A DNA stretch of 64,000 nt from Poronia punctata (lineage: Eukaryota > Ascomycota > Sordariomycetes > Xylariales > Xylariaceae): the NCBI GenBank assembly GCA_022579005.1, contig MU401514.1:124001-188000 (forward strand), given 5' to 3'. A program made the position numbers and the translations under genes. Shown here in pieces: positions 1-11,074 of the stretch. Under the pieces are notes generated by a model, which was given only the letters and a program-made list of their open reading frames with translations, ran no database searches and had not been told where the DNA came from. Numbering within the stretch: position 1 is the stretch's first letter; every line of letters starts with the position of its first letter.

Positions 1-1312
1 TTTGAGGACGTCAAGGGTGGCCATCGTCTATTCCTGTCATCAAAACGCTATGGTACAATTTTGGTGAAAACACGTGTTGTGATGCCGCTTATTATGTTCC
101 TCGTCCGGAAGAGGGCCAGGTCAGTCCACGCTACCAGTACACTTGGATTCATGGAGGCTCACTCACCATTTTATCAATCTACCAATCTATCCAGCTTACA
201 TGTCCCTCTGGTGGACTAGGAAACCAGCAAACAGAAATGTCTGTTTGCTTTGCTTGTCCGATCTGCAAACGACGAAGATACCTGATATCATGGTTGGTAC
301 GAAAGCAGGCAGGCAATGCACGGCGGGTTACATGCGCAAATCAGCATGAGCATCTCCAACACTTCTCAGCCTATTGTAGAGTTTGTCAGTCCTGATTTGC
401 ACTTTACACCACGCACGGAGTAAAGCTATTGCCCGCTTCTACCAGCCGCGCCAGCCATCATTGGAGGTGGAGCACACAGCGTTGCATGATCATCCAACCT
501 ATCAGAAGCTTGATGCAACCGTAATTCTGTCACTAATGTGAACATGTCATAGACATGCGAAGCAGCAAGCCGACATTTTCCAAGTGAAGATATGTCGTCA
601 ACCTTGAGGAAGAGAGAAAATAAAGCGCCGCGCCAAGCAAGAATGGTATGAAGATGGGAGCCATTCGAACAGTGAATCTTGACCTATGCTGGCTGCATCC
701 AGGCCGGGCCAATGCTGGAACAGTACAAACACACGATGCATCGTACCTGCCTACATACATATATACCAAAGGTAGGTGCGTACCTACTTAAGGCAGTCGC
801 ATTTGTTTGGAGGTGATCGCGTCTGTTTAAAGGCAATTGCGTCTATTCGATGACTATGGCTTATAACCCACGTTTGAAGCTACACGGGTCAACTTCCAAT
901 ACCCCTGAGATTTTGTATTAGTTTGATATGATGTCAACACCATAGTTGTAAGACCAGTTCCCCCACTGAGTTCTGCGTTGTGCCCGTGAAACAAGTTGTT
1001 GTCCTTCGAAATATACGCTCAAGAAGTAGCGGAAAACCCGTAGCCATGCCGAACCGCCAACCAATCCGTAGAGTACCACTCTTAGTCGAGTTCTCCACTG
1101 AACATGGATGCGTCAACCCCATCACCACAACCGTTCTAAAGGACCACTCATATTCCCCTTATAATACTTCATGACACGTCGCGTCTCGCCGAAAACCGGC
1201 CATAAACCTTGCCAGACTCGGAGGCCGTCAGGGATCCTTACATATGACGTGCCCCAAAAGCTGACGGCTGTGACAGCGCGCCCGCCAGATCAACCAGTTG
1301 CCATCGGTAGGT
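1..1312. other. intergenic, no gene seen
   Basis: I see no reading frame with family features, no plausible splice chain and no RNA gene. It includes scattered copies of the TAGGTA/TACCTA words common in this window's spacers, for example around 760-795. It lies beyond the 3' end of the GH72 gene. Confidence 0.6.
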
Positions 1313-2864
1313 CTACAACAAAAGTGTGCCAACAAGCGTAAAGAACCCAGCGATGCCCGGTACAATGAGAAGACTCATATCCATCGGTGGGGCTGGGCGA
1401 CCAGCGCCGCTGTCATCTGAGGCCGTGGCTGTGACTTCACCAGAGCCTGGCGTAGCCGTACCGGTGGATTCTCCGCCGGCATCCTGTGAACCATCGCCAG
1501 CGAGACCAGGACCTTTACCAGCACCGTCGGTCATATACTAGAAACTGTTAGTTATCCAACTCGGTACTTGTTAATGGGGCTTTAGCTCCATCGTACCTTC
1601 TTAGCTCCTTCGGGAATAGCGGGAAGCGCACTCTCGCCCCAGTCACCGAGGTCCCAAATGTTGTCCAGTGTCGGACAGGCAATGGCCTTGGTAGTCGAGG
1701 TAAAGCCACCGTCACCGGTTGGCGACGGATATTTTGCGAGTGCCGACTTGAATTTATCGAAATCACCTTCTTCCTTGATCGCGTCCGACTTGCCAGAGAG
1801 TTCGACAATGCCAAACTTGTTGCCCTCGCGACTATACTCGTACATCAGACCGCCCGAGTATACGCCGGACATGTCCTCGCTCATCAATGCGCTCAGTTCC
1901 TCGAAGTCCCGGGGGTTCTTGGTGCATCCCCACTCCGACAGGAAAATGGGGATTCCGTAGCCGGTAAAGTTCTTCACCTTCTGGTCCCACCCAGACTCAG
2001 TGAAAGACGATGGAGCGCACCAGGAATAGTCGTTCTATTAATTAAGACTTCTTGTCAGTCGAAATCACGGGTAAGTCACCACCAAGACAGCCAACTTACA
2101 AAGGCAAAGAAATCGCTACGCTCATCGTCGCCACCGCAATTGAAATAGTGCGCTGTCTGCATTCGGTTATCGCTCACATCTGCGGCCGAGTAACCAACGG
2201 GGATCTTTCGATAGCCGCGTGATCCGATGTATTGGCGCATGTCGCGAGTCGTTGCCTTCACGTAGGGGGCTGACTTGACCGTTTCGGGTTTGTCATTGAT
2301 CACCTCGTTGCCGGAAAAGAAGGCAAGGGTGTTGGAGTACTTGGCAAACTCGTCAATTGTAGCAAAGACACTCTGCAGGTAGACGTCGTTGTACGATGGG
2401 CCGGGATCGTCTCGGTTAATCGAGTAGCTCGGGTTGTTCACATCAAGAACGAGATAGATGCCGGCATCGTTCAGTTGCTGCATGCATTTGCTGTGGTCCT
2501 TCGAATTGTCGACAGAGTAGACACGGACGGCATTGACTCCCAGGTCGGCAAAGCGTTTGATATCACGCGTACATATGTCTGGGTTTGCAAGAGGATCTTC
2601 GTTTGCGGAGGAACCGCCGGGTTGGTAGTCAATACCTCGGACGTAGAAACGTTCCTTTCCAGCCCAGAAGGCTACGATTTTGCAACAGGATCAGTAACGA
2701 ACCCCACACGACACTCATCGGAGTCTCTTACCATTGCCAGAAGCTGTAACGGTAGGGAGAGCATTGGCTCGATTTGGTAGTTGCTTCTCAGTCTCGGTCG
2801 GCACGGCGCAGACAGTATTCACTGCTGCCAGGGCGTATACCGTTTGAATAAAATTCGGTCGCAT
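1313..2864 (-). CDS. GPI-anchored beta-1,3-glucanosyltransferase, GH72 (Gel/Gas family)
   Basis: The enzyme cuts and rejoins beta-1,3-glucan chains, elongating cell-wall glucan at the outer face of the plasma membrane. Exons: 2864-2732, 2671-2100, 2034-1597, 1537-1313 (455 aa). All introns are GT-AG and the frame closes. Residues 1-20 are a signal peptide (MRPNFIQTVYALAAVNTVCA). The GH72 core starts at about residue 45 with FYVRGIDYQPGG. The two catalytic acids are visible: E167 in SGNEVIND (acid/base) and E269 in LSEWGC (nucleophile). A Ser/Thr/Gly-rich stretch and a hydrophobic tail (MSLLIVPGIAGFFTLVGTLLL, cut after a small-residue site) indicate a GPI anchor. There is no Cys-rich X8/CBM43 module between core and tail, so it belongs to the shorter subfamily without CBM43. 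The start is the only ATG that gives a signal peptide. Family assignment is firm; the exact paralog is not. Confidence 0.95.
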
Positions 2865-5154
2865 TTTTTATATTTCCCTACGTCTGCCGGGTAGAAACAG
2901 AGGTGACGGATGCCCGCGTTGGTCCTATATCACTTGGACAGTTTTGTCCCACTAGTCGTGTTTCCTGTCCTTGTCTGGGTGGCCGGGAAAAACGGGCAAT
3001 CAAAAAAAGAACTTGGTTAGGACACTCCTATCGAGCTACTTAGCGAGTGAGGTGATCGGGCGGTTCCAAGTACTGTAGCGAGAGAACATGAAAATAAACA
3101 ACGAGCGTGGCAGGGCAAAGCACAGAACAGAGAACATGAGAATTGAAGGGAAGAAGGAGAGGGACACATCCAAGGGGCTGTCCTTGAGCAATAAGTTACC
3201 AACACCGAAAACTTCCTACCAATCAGACATTTAGACTAAAATAACAAGTCACTCTACAGGGATAAGTCACAACTTACAAGTACTGCTGTACGTGTACGTA
3301 CTGGGTGGCCACCAGATGAACATTAGCAGATACCTGAACGGTGGTAACACGGAAGTCGCAGGTTGGTGTTGGGGTGTATCTGCAACATGTTCACACCAGT
3401 CGATGCAGGATGGATCGCCCCGACCGCGACTGGATTTCAAGCTTTTACAGGGACAACAAGGGTTGCGCCTACCATACAAAGCCCATGCAGAGTCCTAATT
3501 CCACACCCATGCATGCTACCCTGAATTCCTAATGATATGTGTACTTAGGTAGGTAAAGTAGGTAGGAATGAGACATTGTAATGGGGGATTACACGCTGTC
3601 AATGGTCGGGATGTAACGAGCATCTACTCGTACCTAATCTAGCGCCTTTTTTCAACATTGGAGTCTGAGGTATCTGAGGTATCTCGTGTTCTCGGGGCAC
3701 TGCCACCACCAAGCGGATAGCACCTACCAATCCTGTTCGTATCTGTCGGCGAATCGCTTTTCGCCTACCTAAAAGGCACTGATTCATGTAGGACAAAGGT
3801 GAGTATCTTCCTCTCCCGCATTTCGTTTTCCTTTCCTTTTCTTTTACTTACGTGTACGAGTAGATACTGAGTAACAGACAAACAAGTCAGTCTCCGTACC
3901 TGTATTCCATTTTCGATGACGCAACTTGACCACGTTCGAAACCGATGCCAAGCGATTCAGACCCGACCGGCAGTGTGTCTGCACTCCACCGACAACGCTA
4001 AAACAAGAAGAGGGCGGCCGATACCCCCCGCAAGGTGGAAGGTTATTCGACGGAATGTGTAGTTCGGAAATCCTTCCCGGGGTTGCCAAGCCTTTTTTCC
4101 TATACATATTCGCAGTATCGAAACCAAGTTGCCTAGAAGATGGCACGAGATTGTTGTACTTGGACTTAAATAGAAGCCAAAGAGGTAAGCGTGTATATTT
4201 CGGTATTGTCGTTTACGGGGTGAGGGCTGAAATCATTTTGCCCACGGCAACCTACTCGCGTATCAGGCCAGAAAAGGCGCTAGACTAGCAACCGCGTATC
4301 GTAATGTGCAAGGTGCGGCTCTAGGGGCGCCACTAATTCCAGCTACATGCCCCAGGTCTGTACATGCCCTGCTAGCACCACCACATCTGAAACCCACCCA
4401 CCTGTACCACCTTTTGATATTATTTCGTACGTGTTCACGTGTACCTAGCAATACCTCTCTCCTTGGTGCGCGCGTCGAGATACATCTCCCTCTGTCATCT
4501 CAGCCATGATTTTCATGAAATTTTTATGCCACAGGGGACTTACCATTCATTACCATATGAACCCCTCACTTTATACAGAGGAGAACCATATACAATACAT
4601 ATAAAATTGGTAATAATTCTCAACGTTAAGTGACAACCAGTACAAGTACAAGGCAATGAATATGGGTAGTCAAGCGAGGAAACGGGGCTGCTTCAGACCC
4701 CCTATCCAAGCACAAGATCTCCATACAAGGGTAAAACGCGCAGATCCGTCGACAGCCCGCCCGGCAAGCTTAAAGATTTCAGGGCCAAGCGCTGTACCAC
4801 TCCAGCCGCTTAATCTCAGCACCACAACTACTCGTATACGTACACGATGGTTCAGCAGAATCGGTGTTGACAGCTATGAAAACGAAGGAGATAAAGATAA
4901 GTAATATCTCGATTGCATGCGGAAAACTACTAGGTAACGCCTTATATGCTTGCATCTGTTATAATTCATAAAAAATTTAAACCTAGGTCAGGTGAGTGAG
5001 TATGAGCATAGCCGCCACGGCCGCGAGATGTGTGTCAACCTCTCCGGTAGTGCCACTGTCCCTTTCTTTTTCCCGGTTCCGAATCGCCGTCTGTTATAAC
5101 AATAGCCCCTTTTCATATCAATACCGTCCGGATACCGTCTTTGAGATTCACCAA
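2865..5154. other. intergenic, no gene seen
   Basis: This 2.3-kb spacer holds the GH72 promoter and the 3' side of the SET gene. Short open frames occur on both strands, but none shows a domain, signal peptide or joinable exon. Copies of ACGTGTAC-type and TAGGTA words occur near 3290, 3550, 3847 and 4430. Confidence 0.6.
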
Positions 5155-6874
5155 TCATGACTTCTCCACCGTCCGCCTCTTCCCAAACGTCCAATGCGCC
5201 TTCGGATTCTCAGCGAGTCCCCTCATCGCCTTGGCATCGGCGCAGCCGGGCCCTTTCTCCATCTCCAGCTCCTCGACCGCCCGTCGCGCGTATTCCCGTG
5301 CCCTCGTTTCGTCACCGAATAATGCGAAATTGAGCGCGGCCCGCGTGTACGCTGACCCGAGATGCGCGTGTAGCCCCTCCTGCTCGTGCAATGCCACGTA
5401 CTCGGCTCCGGTGTCGGCTGTCACCTTGATTTCCTTGAAGTTGTTCAGGTCGTCTTTGAGCTGTCCGATCCGTCGGAGACGTCTGTCGGACTGTTCCTGC
5501 TGTTAGTGGATAGTTGGATGATAAATGCGTGGTTTCTGTTGGGGGGGGGGGGGGGGGGGGGGGGCGGGGGCTGGGCCGGCGGGGGGGGGGGGGGGGGAGG
5601 GCGGGGGGGGGGGGGGNNNNNNNNNNGTCGTTTTTTTGGTGTCCTAACGGCGGTTCCGGTCTGTGGTATTTTCCCGGCTGTTTGTGTATTTTTGGTTTAA
5701 AATTGCGGGTTTTTTTTTGCCCCCCCCCCCCCCCCCCCCTTTTTTTTTGTTTCAAAGCCCTCTTCTCGGGAAACAAGTAGGGACAAAAATGGGTTCCCAT
5801 ACAAAATTCGAAGAGAAAAAAGGAAATAAAACTCACTGCTGCAGTCTCATTCCTGGGAGCCTGACACAGCGAACACGCGCACTCGAAGCCCCATTGACGG
5901 ATACGCTCCTTGCGCTCCTTGGATGTAAGAAAGACGTTGATATAGCTGACATTCAGCTCCTCGCCGGGGTGAATATCTCGGGCGGCGAGACTCGTAATAG
6001 TCATGTTTTCGATGCGGTAGTGCATACTAAAAATAATCCCCGTCAGACAACACGAAAGGTAGGTAGTAGCTTAGTGACGGTCTTACTTTGGCCTACAATC
6101 GTGATTCATCCTGGCAATATCCGGATAACTCCCAAAATGTCTAGCCGGTTGCTCACCCGCAGCGGCCACAAACATCTGGAAACTATTCGTGTTAATCTTT
6201 CCATGAACACCGCTGCCCATCTGTGCATCGAACGCTTCCCTCTTGCTCTTCGGGAGACGAGCAAGCGCAACTTCGTACACTAAAAGAGCAGAAAATATCA
6301 GCCAAAACAAATAATCTGCGGCCTCAACAAAAAAAATCATAAACATACTCAAATCCCTAACCGAATCATCCATCCCCTCCAAAGAATCCGTCCTCACCAT
6401 CAGCGTCGGCGACCTAACCATCAAAACCTCCCCCTTGGCAATAAACCTCGTGGCTCTCAACCCCACCCCCTTTCCCGGAACATCCTCGACAACGAAAGAC
6501 GACGGGTCCGCACCGCCGCCGTCGTCGGCGACAATTTCGTATTCCTGGATTGTCTTCGCGTGCGCCGCGCCCGTGATTAACGCGATCCCGCCATTCTGCA
6601 CCGCGTTGGAGAATATGCATGTCCCGTTGACGCAATGTTCCGGACCCTTCCACACCCTTTGCTTCGATTGCGAGAGGGAGACGGAGAAGGGAGGGGTTAG
6701 GTCTTGCTCGCGGAGGAAGTCTGCGCTGGGACACGCGGGACTGCGGAGTGTAGTGTCCCAGGGACATGTTCCGGGGGTTATTATATTTTGTTTCTCATCT
6801 GCTGTTGTTTTTGCCAAGGAGAGGCTTGGCGAGATGAGGGTTAAGATTGTGTATATTATTATGGATGCACGCAT
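5155..6874 (-). CDS. SET-domain protein with N-terminal signal peptide
   Basis: Predicted lysine methyltransferase-like protein; the substrate is unknown. Exons: 6874-6349, 6279-6087, 6026-5837, about 5499-5155 (417 aa). Residues 1-21 form a clear signal peptide (MRASIIIYTILTLISPSLSLA). Cysteines precede the SET domain, which begins near VVEDVPGKGVGLRATR. The AdoMet-site motif MNHDCRPN (residues 233-240) is complete only after splicing, its last Asn codon being split across the intron. GEELNVSYIN supplies the catalytic Tyr, and CACSLC is a post-SET Cys motif. The 69-nt intron 6348-6280 is in frame and would read as a false membrane helix if translated. The last intron contains a 10-N gap and homopolymers, yet the frame is intact on both sides. 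The final acceptor could be 3 nt further on (exon start 5496). Many fungi have such SET proteins with signal peptides; cellular location and activity are unproven. Confidence 0.85.
5541..5739. other. N-gap flanked by poly-G and poly-C inside an intron
   Basis: Positions 5617-5626 are N. On the left lie long G runs (5541-5564 and 5581-5616, with few interruptions); on the right is a 20-base C run at 5720-5739. Everything lies within the last intron of the SET gene, so the coding sequence is not broken. The assembled intron is 337 nt, much longer than its neighbours. True length and sequence here are unreliable. Confidence 0.9.
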
Positions 6875-7451
6875 CGTGAGGACGAGCGAAAAACGGAAAC
6901 TATCATTCTATATAGAGATTTTTTTTTTTTTTTAAAAAAAAGGTTCAAGATGCTTTTTCTACCATTGTTGTTGTGATGCATCGCGTGACCGACCGACGTA
7001 GGTAGACGAGAGATCGACAGATCACCACGGAGGTAATGTTGCGGGAATGTGGGAAAATTGCCGGAGCATCTACTAATTAGTCACTGGTAGCCAGAGTCCG
7101 ATAACCCGAAATGGTATTATGTTTTTATTTCAATGTTCTGTCCGTGCTATGTGGCTTTTCCTATTCCGCCCCCCTAGCCGGTGCGGTGTCTGGAGACGCC
7201 AGTGTATTTTGCCTAAGCTCCGAACCGCTATGACCTTCTGCGACGAACACAACCTCCACCAAAAATCCGAAACCCTGCTAGCATATAAATAAACAAAGAG
7301 TGCTATTGCCATTACAGTCATTTTTACTAATCCCCCCTTTTCGCCTCTTAAGAAGGCCGGCCTGGTAATAACCTGCGACGGCCACACCCATCTCCCCTGT
7401 ATAGAACCTATGACGTTTTCGGAGGACGAGAGAAATTGGTTTCGCTTTAGA
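6875..7451. other. intergenic, SET gene promoter
   Basis: Upstream region of the SET-domain gene. A T-run followed by an A-run lies at about 6920-6942, just before the start codon. I see no gene in the rest. Confidence 0.55.
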
Positions 7452-7697
7452 CTAGGTAGTCGCCCTAGGCGACCGTTTCCGACTAGACCAGACGCAGAGG
7501 AATATTATAATCAAGCACACCGTAATGATGATACCCGCCACGACACCGATCATACAGCCGTGTCCGCAAGCTTCGTTGTGGGTTTGATCGTTTCGACGGA
7601 TCGATTTTGCATTTGCATCAGGTATCAGGGCCCCTGACACCGCCGAGATCAAAGTCGCGCTTGATAGAAGCGTTTCCAGCATTCTATTATCCGTCAT
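7452..7697 (-). CDS. small one-pass membrane protein (hypothetical)
   Basis: 81 aa in a single exon; I do not recognise the family. The N-terminus (LETLLSSATLISAVSGA) looks like a signal peptide. A short polar segment with His and Cys follows, then a strong membrane helix (IGVVAGIIITVCLIIIFLCVW, about residues 50-70) and a basic tail (SSRKRSPRATT) that would face the cytoplasm by the positive-inside rule. This ordered layout is unlikely in a chance frame, which is the main support. It could also be one exon of a larger gene, but I found no joining exon. Confidence 0.45.
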   Translation of the reverse strand: MTDNRMLETLLSSATLISAVSGALIPDANAKSIRRNDQTHNEACGHGCMIGVVAGIIITVCLIIIFLCVWSSRKRSPRATT

Positions 7698-8648
7698 CTT
7701 GCTTGCAAAATGTGCTCTCTCGTCCAGGGGCTAGCCTCTGTCCTGATATTCCGGTTTCTCTAAATCGAGAGGTGATGGATGGGTCGGAACGGCCTTCTAG
7801 CTTGGTTGGTACTGGTGCCGGATGTAGAGAATAACGGAGACTTAAAAGTGCGAGGAAATAGGTACTAGAACACATGAAAATACAATACGGGCTGTATCTT
7901 TGGTATTTACAATGATGAAAGAATACCTATTCTGACGAAATTAAGTCTGCGCAAGCTTCGGTGGGAAGTGAGTTTTGGTTTTGATTTTGATTTAGGAAAA
8001 ACGAATTCATATAGGGTTTCATGACTTGATAAAAAATGGTCATAGGAGACGAAAAGTTAGTCACGGGAGCGGCGATGGAAACAATTAGGTGCGACGATGT
8101 TGTCCTGTGTCATCTAGTGACACAGGAAGGAAAGCGCTCGGTGCTATACTACGAGAACATGGTAGGTGCTGTCGGCACCGGCTAGTCTGTGTCACGATAG
8201 TTGGGTAAGTTCCCTCTTGCCAGAACCTAAGATTGCAAGTTGAGAAATAGTTACCTAGTACTTTAAACATGGATATAAGGTAGGTGTCTGTTTCGCAACA
8301 TAGGTACCTATATGCATGGTCTGTCTGGATCACAGCCTTCATTCGAAGCGCTGTCATGAGCTGGGAGATAATATGGGGTTGCTCTTAGGTTCAGAATTGC
8401 AATCGCATTGCCCTTTTTTCACCCCAGCCGCCAGGTTATTATTATGTTCGAGTTGTATAGGTAAAATAAGTGAACAGGAGTTATACTTTCTTCATTCTTT
8501 ATATACATGGACTAACCGCCCCAACCACCTAAGTGCTATGCAATGGCCGAACCCCGGTTCCTGATGCAAAGATGAAGCTTGTCGTATTTAATGCAAAACC
8601 GCTATATGAAAATGAGCACTAAACAGCCCCTGCCACTCCTTCCATGGC
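7698..8648. other. intergenic, no gene seen
   Basis: Spacer between the 3' end of the Bzz1 gene and the small membrane-protein gene. It contains a perfect 9-bp inverted repeat at 8104-8126 and several TAGGTA copies. No supported coding frame. Confidence 0.55.
8104..8126. repeat. perfect 9-bp inverted repeat, 5-nt loop
   Basis: Arms CCTGTGTCA and TGACACAGG are separated by 5 nt and could form a hairpin. A partial second copy of the word (CTGTGTCAC) lies near 8186. It sits about 500 bp downstream of the Bzz1 stop codon. Function unknown. Confidence 0.6.
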
Positions 8649-11074
8649 TCAATCTGTTGCCACTTGGACATAGCTTGCTGGCACGCTCCTGGTTGAGCCG
8701 CCTTTTTCTACCTCGACCCAGCCGTCACCAGGATCATCTTTGATGAGTACAAACCGCTCGCCTTCCGTCATGTTGTGTTCAGACTCGCTTTGCGCCGTAT
8801 AGTCGTACATGGCGATTACGTATTTCAGTTTCTTCGCTCCGCGTCGGGGCGCAACCGCCGGCCCCTTCTTCTTGACTGGCGGCGCTGATGTGCTAATAGA
8901 CGACCCGGAATTGGAGTATGTAGATCCCGGACGGTTATGGGACGACCCTGTATCCTGAGGCAGGATAGGGGCTGCGAATATCTCGAGATACGACGCCGGA
9001 ACAATACCTTCTTTGTAATCGACTCGGACCTTGACCCAACCAGATCCATCTACACGCGCAAGTCAGTCCATTATCGGGTCAATGATAGACGAAGGGTTGG
9101 AAATCCAATTCAAATACGTACCATCAGGTTCTAATATAGTCACTTCGCGACCTTCAGAAACACTTATCTCACTGTCTGCTGCCCCCTCAAATGTGTAGAG
9201 CATTTTACCTTTCTGTTCATTTGATTTGGCAGCTGAGCCATTGACGGCGCTTCCGGGAAGTTCGCTGATATAGGCGCTAGGAGGAGGGGCCACCAGTCGA
9301 GGTTTCCGAGCTGCAGGACGGGACCCTGGAAGTTCGGGTGTCGCATCTTCAGGGGTAGGGCGTAAACTAGACACGGAGCCGCTAATGGACCGGTGGGCAC
9401 TGGCGGCGTACCCGGCGCTAGCAGCATACCCTGAGCTCAGGGAGTTCATTGTATTGGAGCGACTAAGATCCGGCAGCTCCGCAACATGCTCTGGCGTTCC
9501 CGCCGCAGGCTTCAGCAAGTTGCCCGCCGCTGCTTGGCGGTCTGCTTTGGTCTTCTTGCGCTCCTCCTTCGATAACTCCCCCGGACATTCAGCCGGGACT
9601 TTCATCTCACACTTATTATGGCATGTATAGCCGCAGTCCCTACAATCGAACCCCTTTGCAGATAGACCCCATATCCTCTCCCCGCAGAGGTCACAGTTTG
9701 TAGGGATCTTGAATGTCTGGGATTTGAAGTTGTGGCTCTTGGCGCCCAGAGTGACGTCTCCCACAGCAGCTGTTATAGAAGACGTCTCGACCTCGGCCGT
9801 CAGGCGTTTACGGTCGACCTGGTGGAGGTCTTCTTGCAAGGCGAACAGATGGGTAACGACAAGAACTTCGTCTTTCTTTTCCGTCCCTTCTCGGACCCTC
9901 TGCTTTAGCCGCTTGACGGCTTCGACTTCCCTCCTCTTCTTGTCGACCTCGCGTCTCAAGTCTCCCAGCTGGCCTTTTGACTTGTTCAACACGTTCCGGA
10001 GGAATACCTTGGCTGGCTCGTCCGTTACCATCACGTCATCGTCGTGCCATACCGGGCTAGGCTCGAACGCCTTATCGGCAGGTTCGTGGAAGGTGCCCAT
10101 GTTATGTCGTATGTACATCATGGAGTCGAGATGGGGTAGGTTGCGTGTGATTTCTTGCGATAAGTGGCTTACCAAGTCATTGCTCTTGGTCAGCATCGCT
10201 GTTTCCAGGCCTGCCGCGACAGACCAGATGGAATTCAGTTTCATGGTCCGGAATTCGGACAGATCCTGCAGGCTATCCATCACTTCTGGTACAAATTCGT
10301 GATAGTACTTCTCCTTGAGCTTATTTGTGATATTGATGGCGATGAGGTACGTGTTTTTCGAGTTGTTCATCTCGTGAATCTGCTGCTGGTAGTGGTTCTG
10401 GGCTTTCGTCTTGTCGAAGGCATTCTCCGACTTTTTGCGTTTGCTTTCCACCTCTTGACAGACAGCATCGTACTTCGCCTTGACTTTCCTCAGATCTGCG
10501 TAAGACGCCTCCCTCTCGGCTTCGAGCTTAGCGGCGTATTCGGCATGACGTTTGCGCACGTCTTCGAATTTCGTGGCATAGAATTTCAAGGGGTCGGCAA
10601 CCTTGTGAATCAACTCGTTCCCGTAGCGCTCATGTTCATCAGCTCGCGCCTCGAGCGTCGTCAGATGGGTGTTCCATATTGTTAACGAAGCGTTTTCGAG
10701 AGACCCGGGGGTCATAGCAGGTGTGTCGCCGACACTCAAGCTGGTCGATTTCTTCGTCTTTTTCTCGAAATACTTCTTCGCGAGGGCATTTAGCTTTGCG
10801 CTATGTTCTTTTTCCAGGACGCTTCGTTCTCGGTAAAAGTTTTGGATGTCGTCGAGCCAGGCGATACCGTTGGCAACCCAAGCATTAGCGGCTTTAAACC
10901 CATCCTATAGATATAAACAGGGCTCGTCAGTATGTCTCAGGCGGCGCGGCAACCATTGGACGAAAGCGGCTTGCGATTGCGATGAGGCGCCGGCGCTCCG
11001 TATCAATTCCAGGCAACAAACTGACGAACCTTTAGTTCAGCCCCGAAAGTGGGCACGAGATCTACTTCAGCCAT
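8649..11074 (-). CDS. BZZ1: Bzz1-like F-BAR, C1 and double SH3 protein
   Basis: Cortical actin regulator. In yeast, Bzz1 bends membrane through its F-BAR domain and recruits Las17/WASP and type I myosins at endocytic patches. Exons: 11074-11030, 10904-9122, 9049-8649 (742 aa). The 15-residue first exon (MAEVDLVPTFGAELK) joins directly to DGFKAANAWVANGIAWLDD, the conserved FCH start. The F-BAR coiled coil runs to about residue 300. A C1 zinc finger follows at about 406-456 (HNF...CDLCG...CRDCGYTCHNKC). Next is a Ser/Pro-rich linker with two GYAASA copies, SH3-1 at about 590-645 (split by the last intron) and SH3-2 at the very C-terminus (AMYDYTAQSESEHNMTEGE). The order FCH-C1-SH3-SH3 is diagnostic of Bzz1. 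The first intron is 125 nt with a GTTCGT donor. Confidence 0.95.

Noticed and set aside
3926..4288. 120-codon open frame in the 2.9-5.2 kb spacer
   Set aside because: No domain, signal peptide or joinable neighbour exon; contains low-complexity spacer sequence.
6280..6348. Transmembrane helix in the SET-domain protein
   Set aside because: The segment is bounded by good splice sites in matching phase and interrupts the SET domain; it is an intron.
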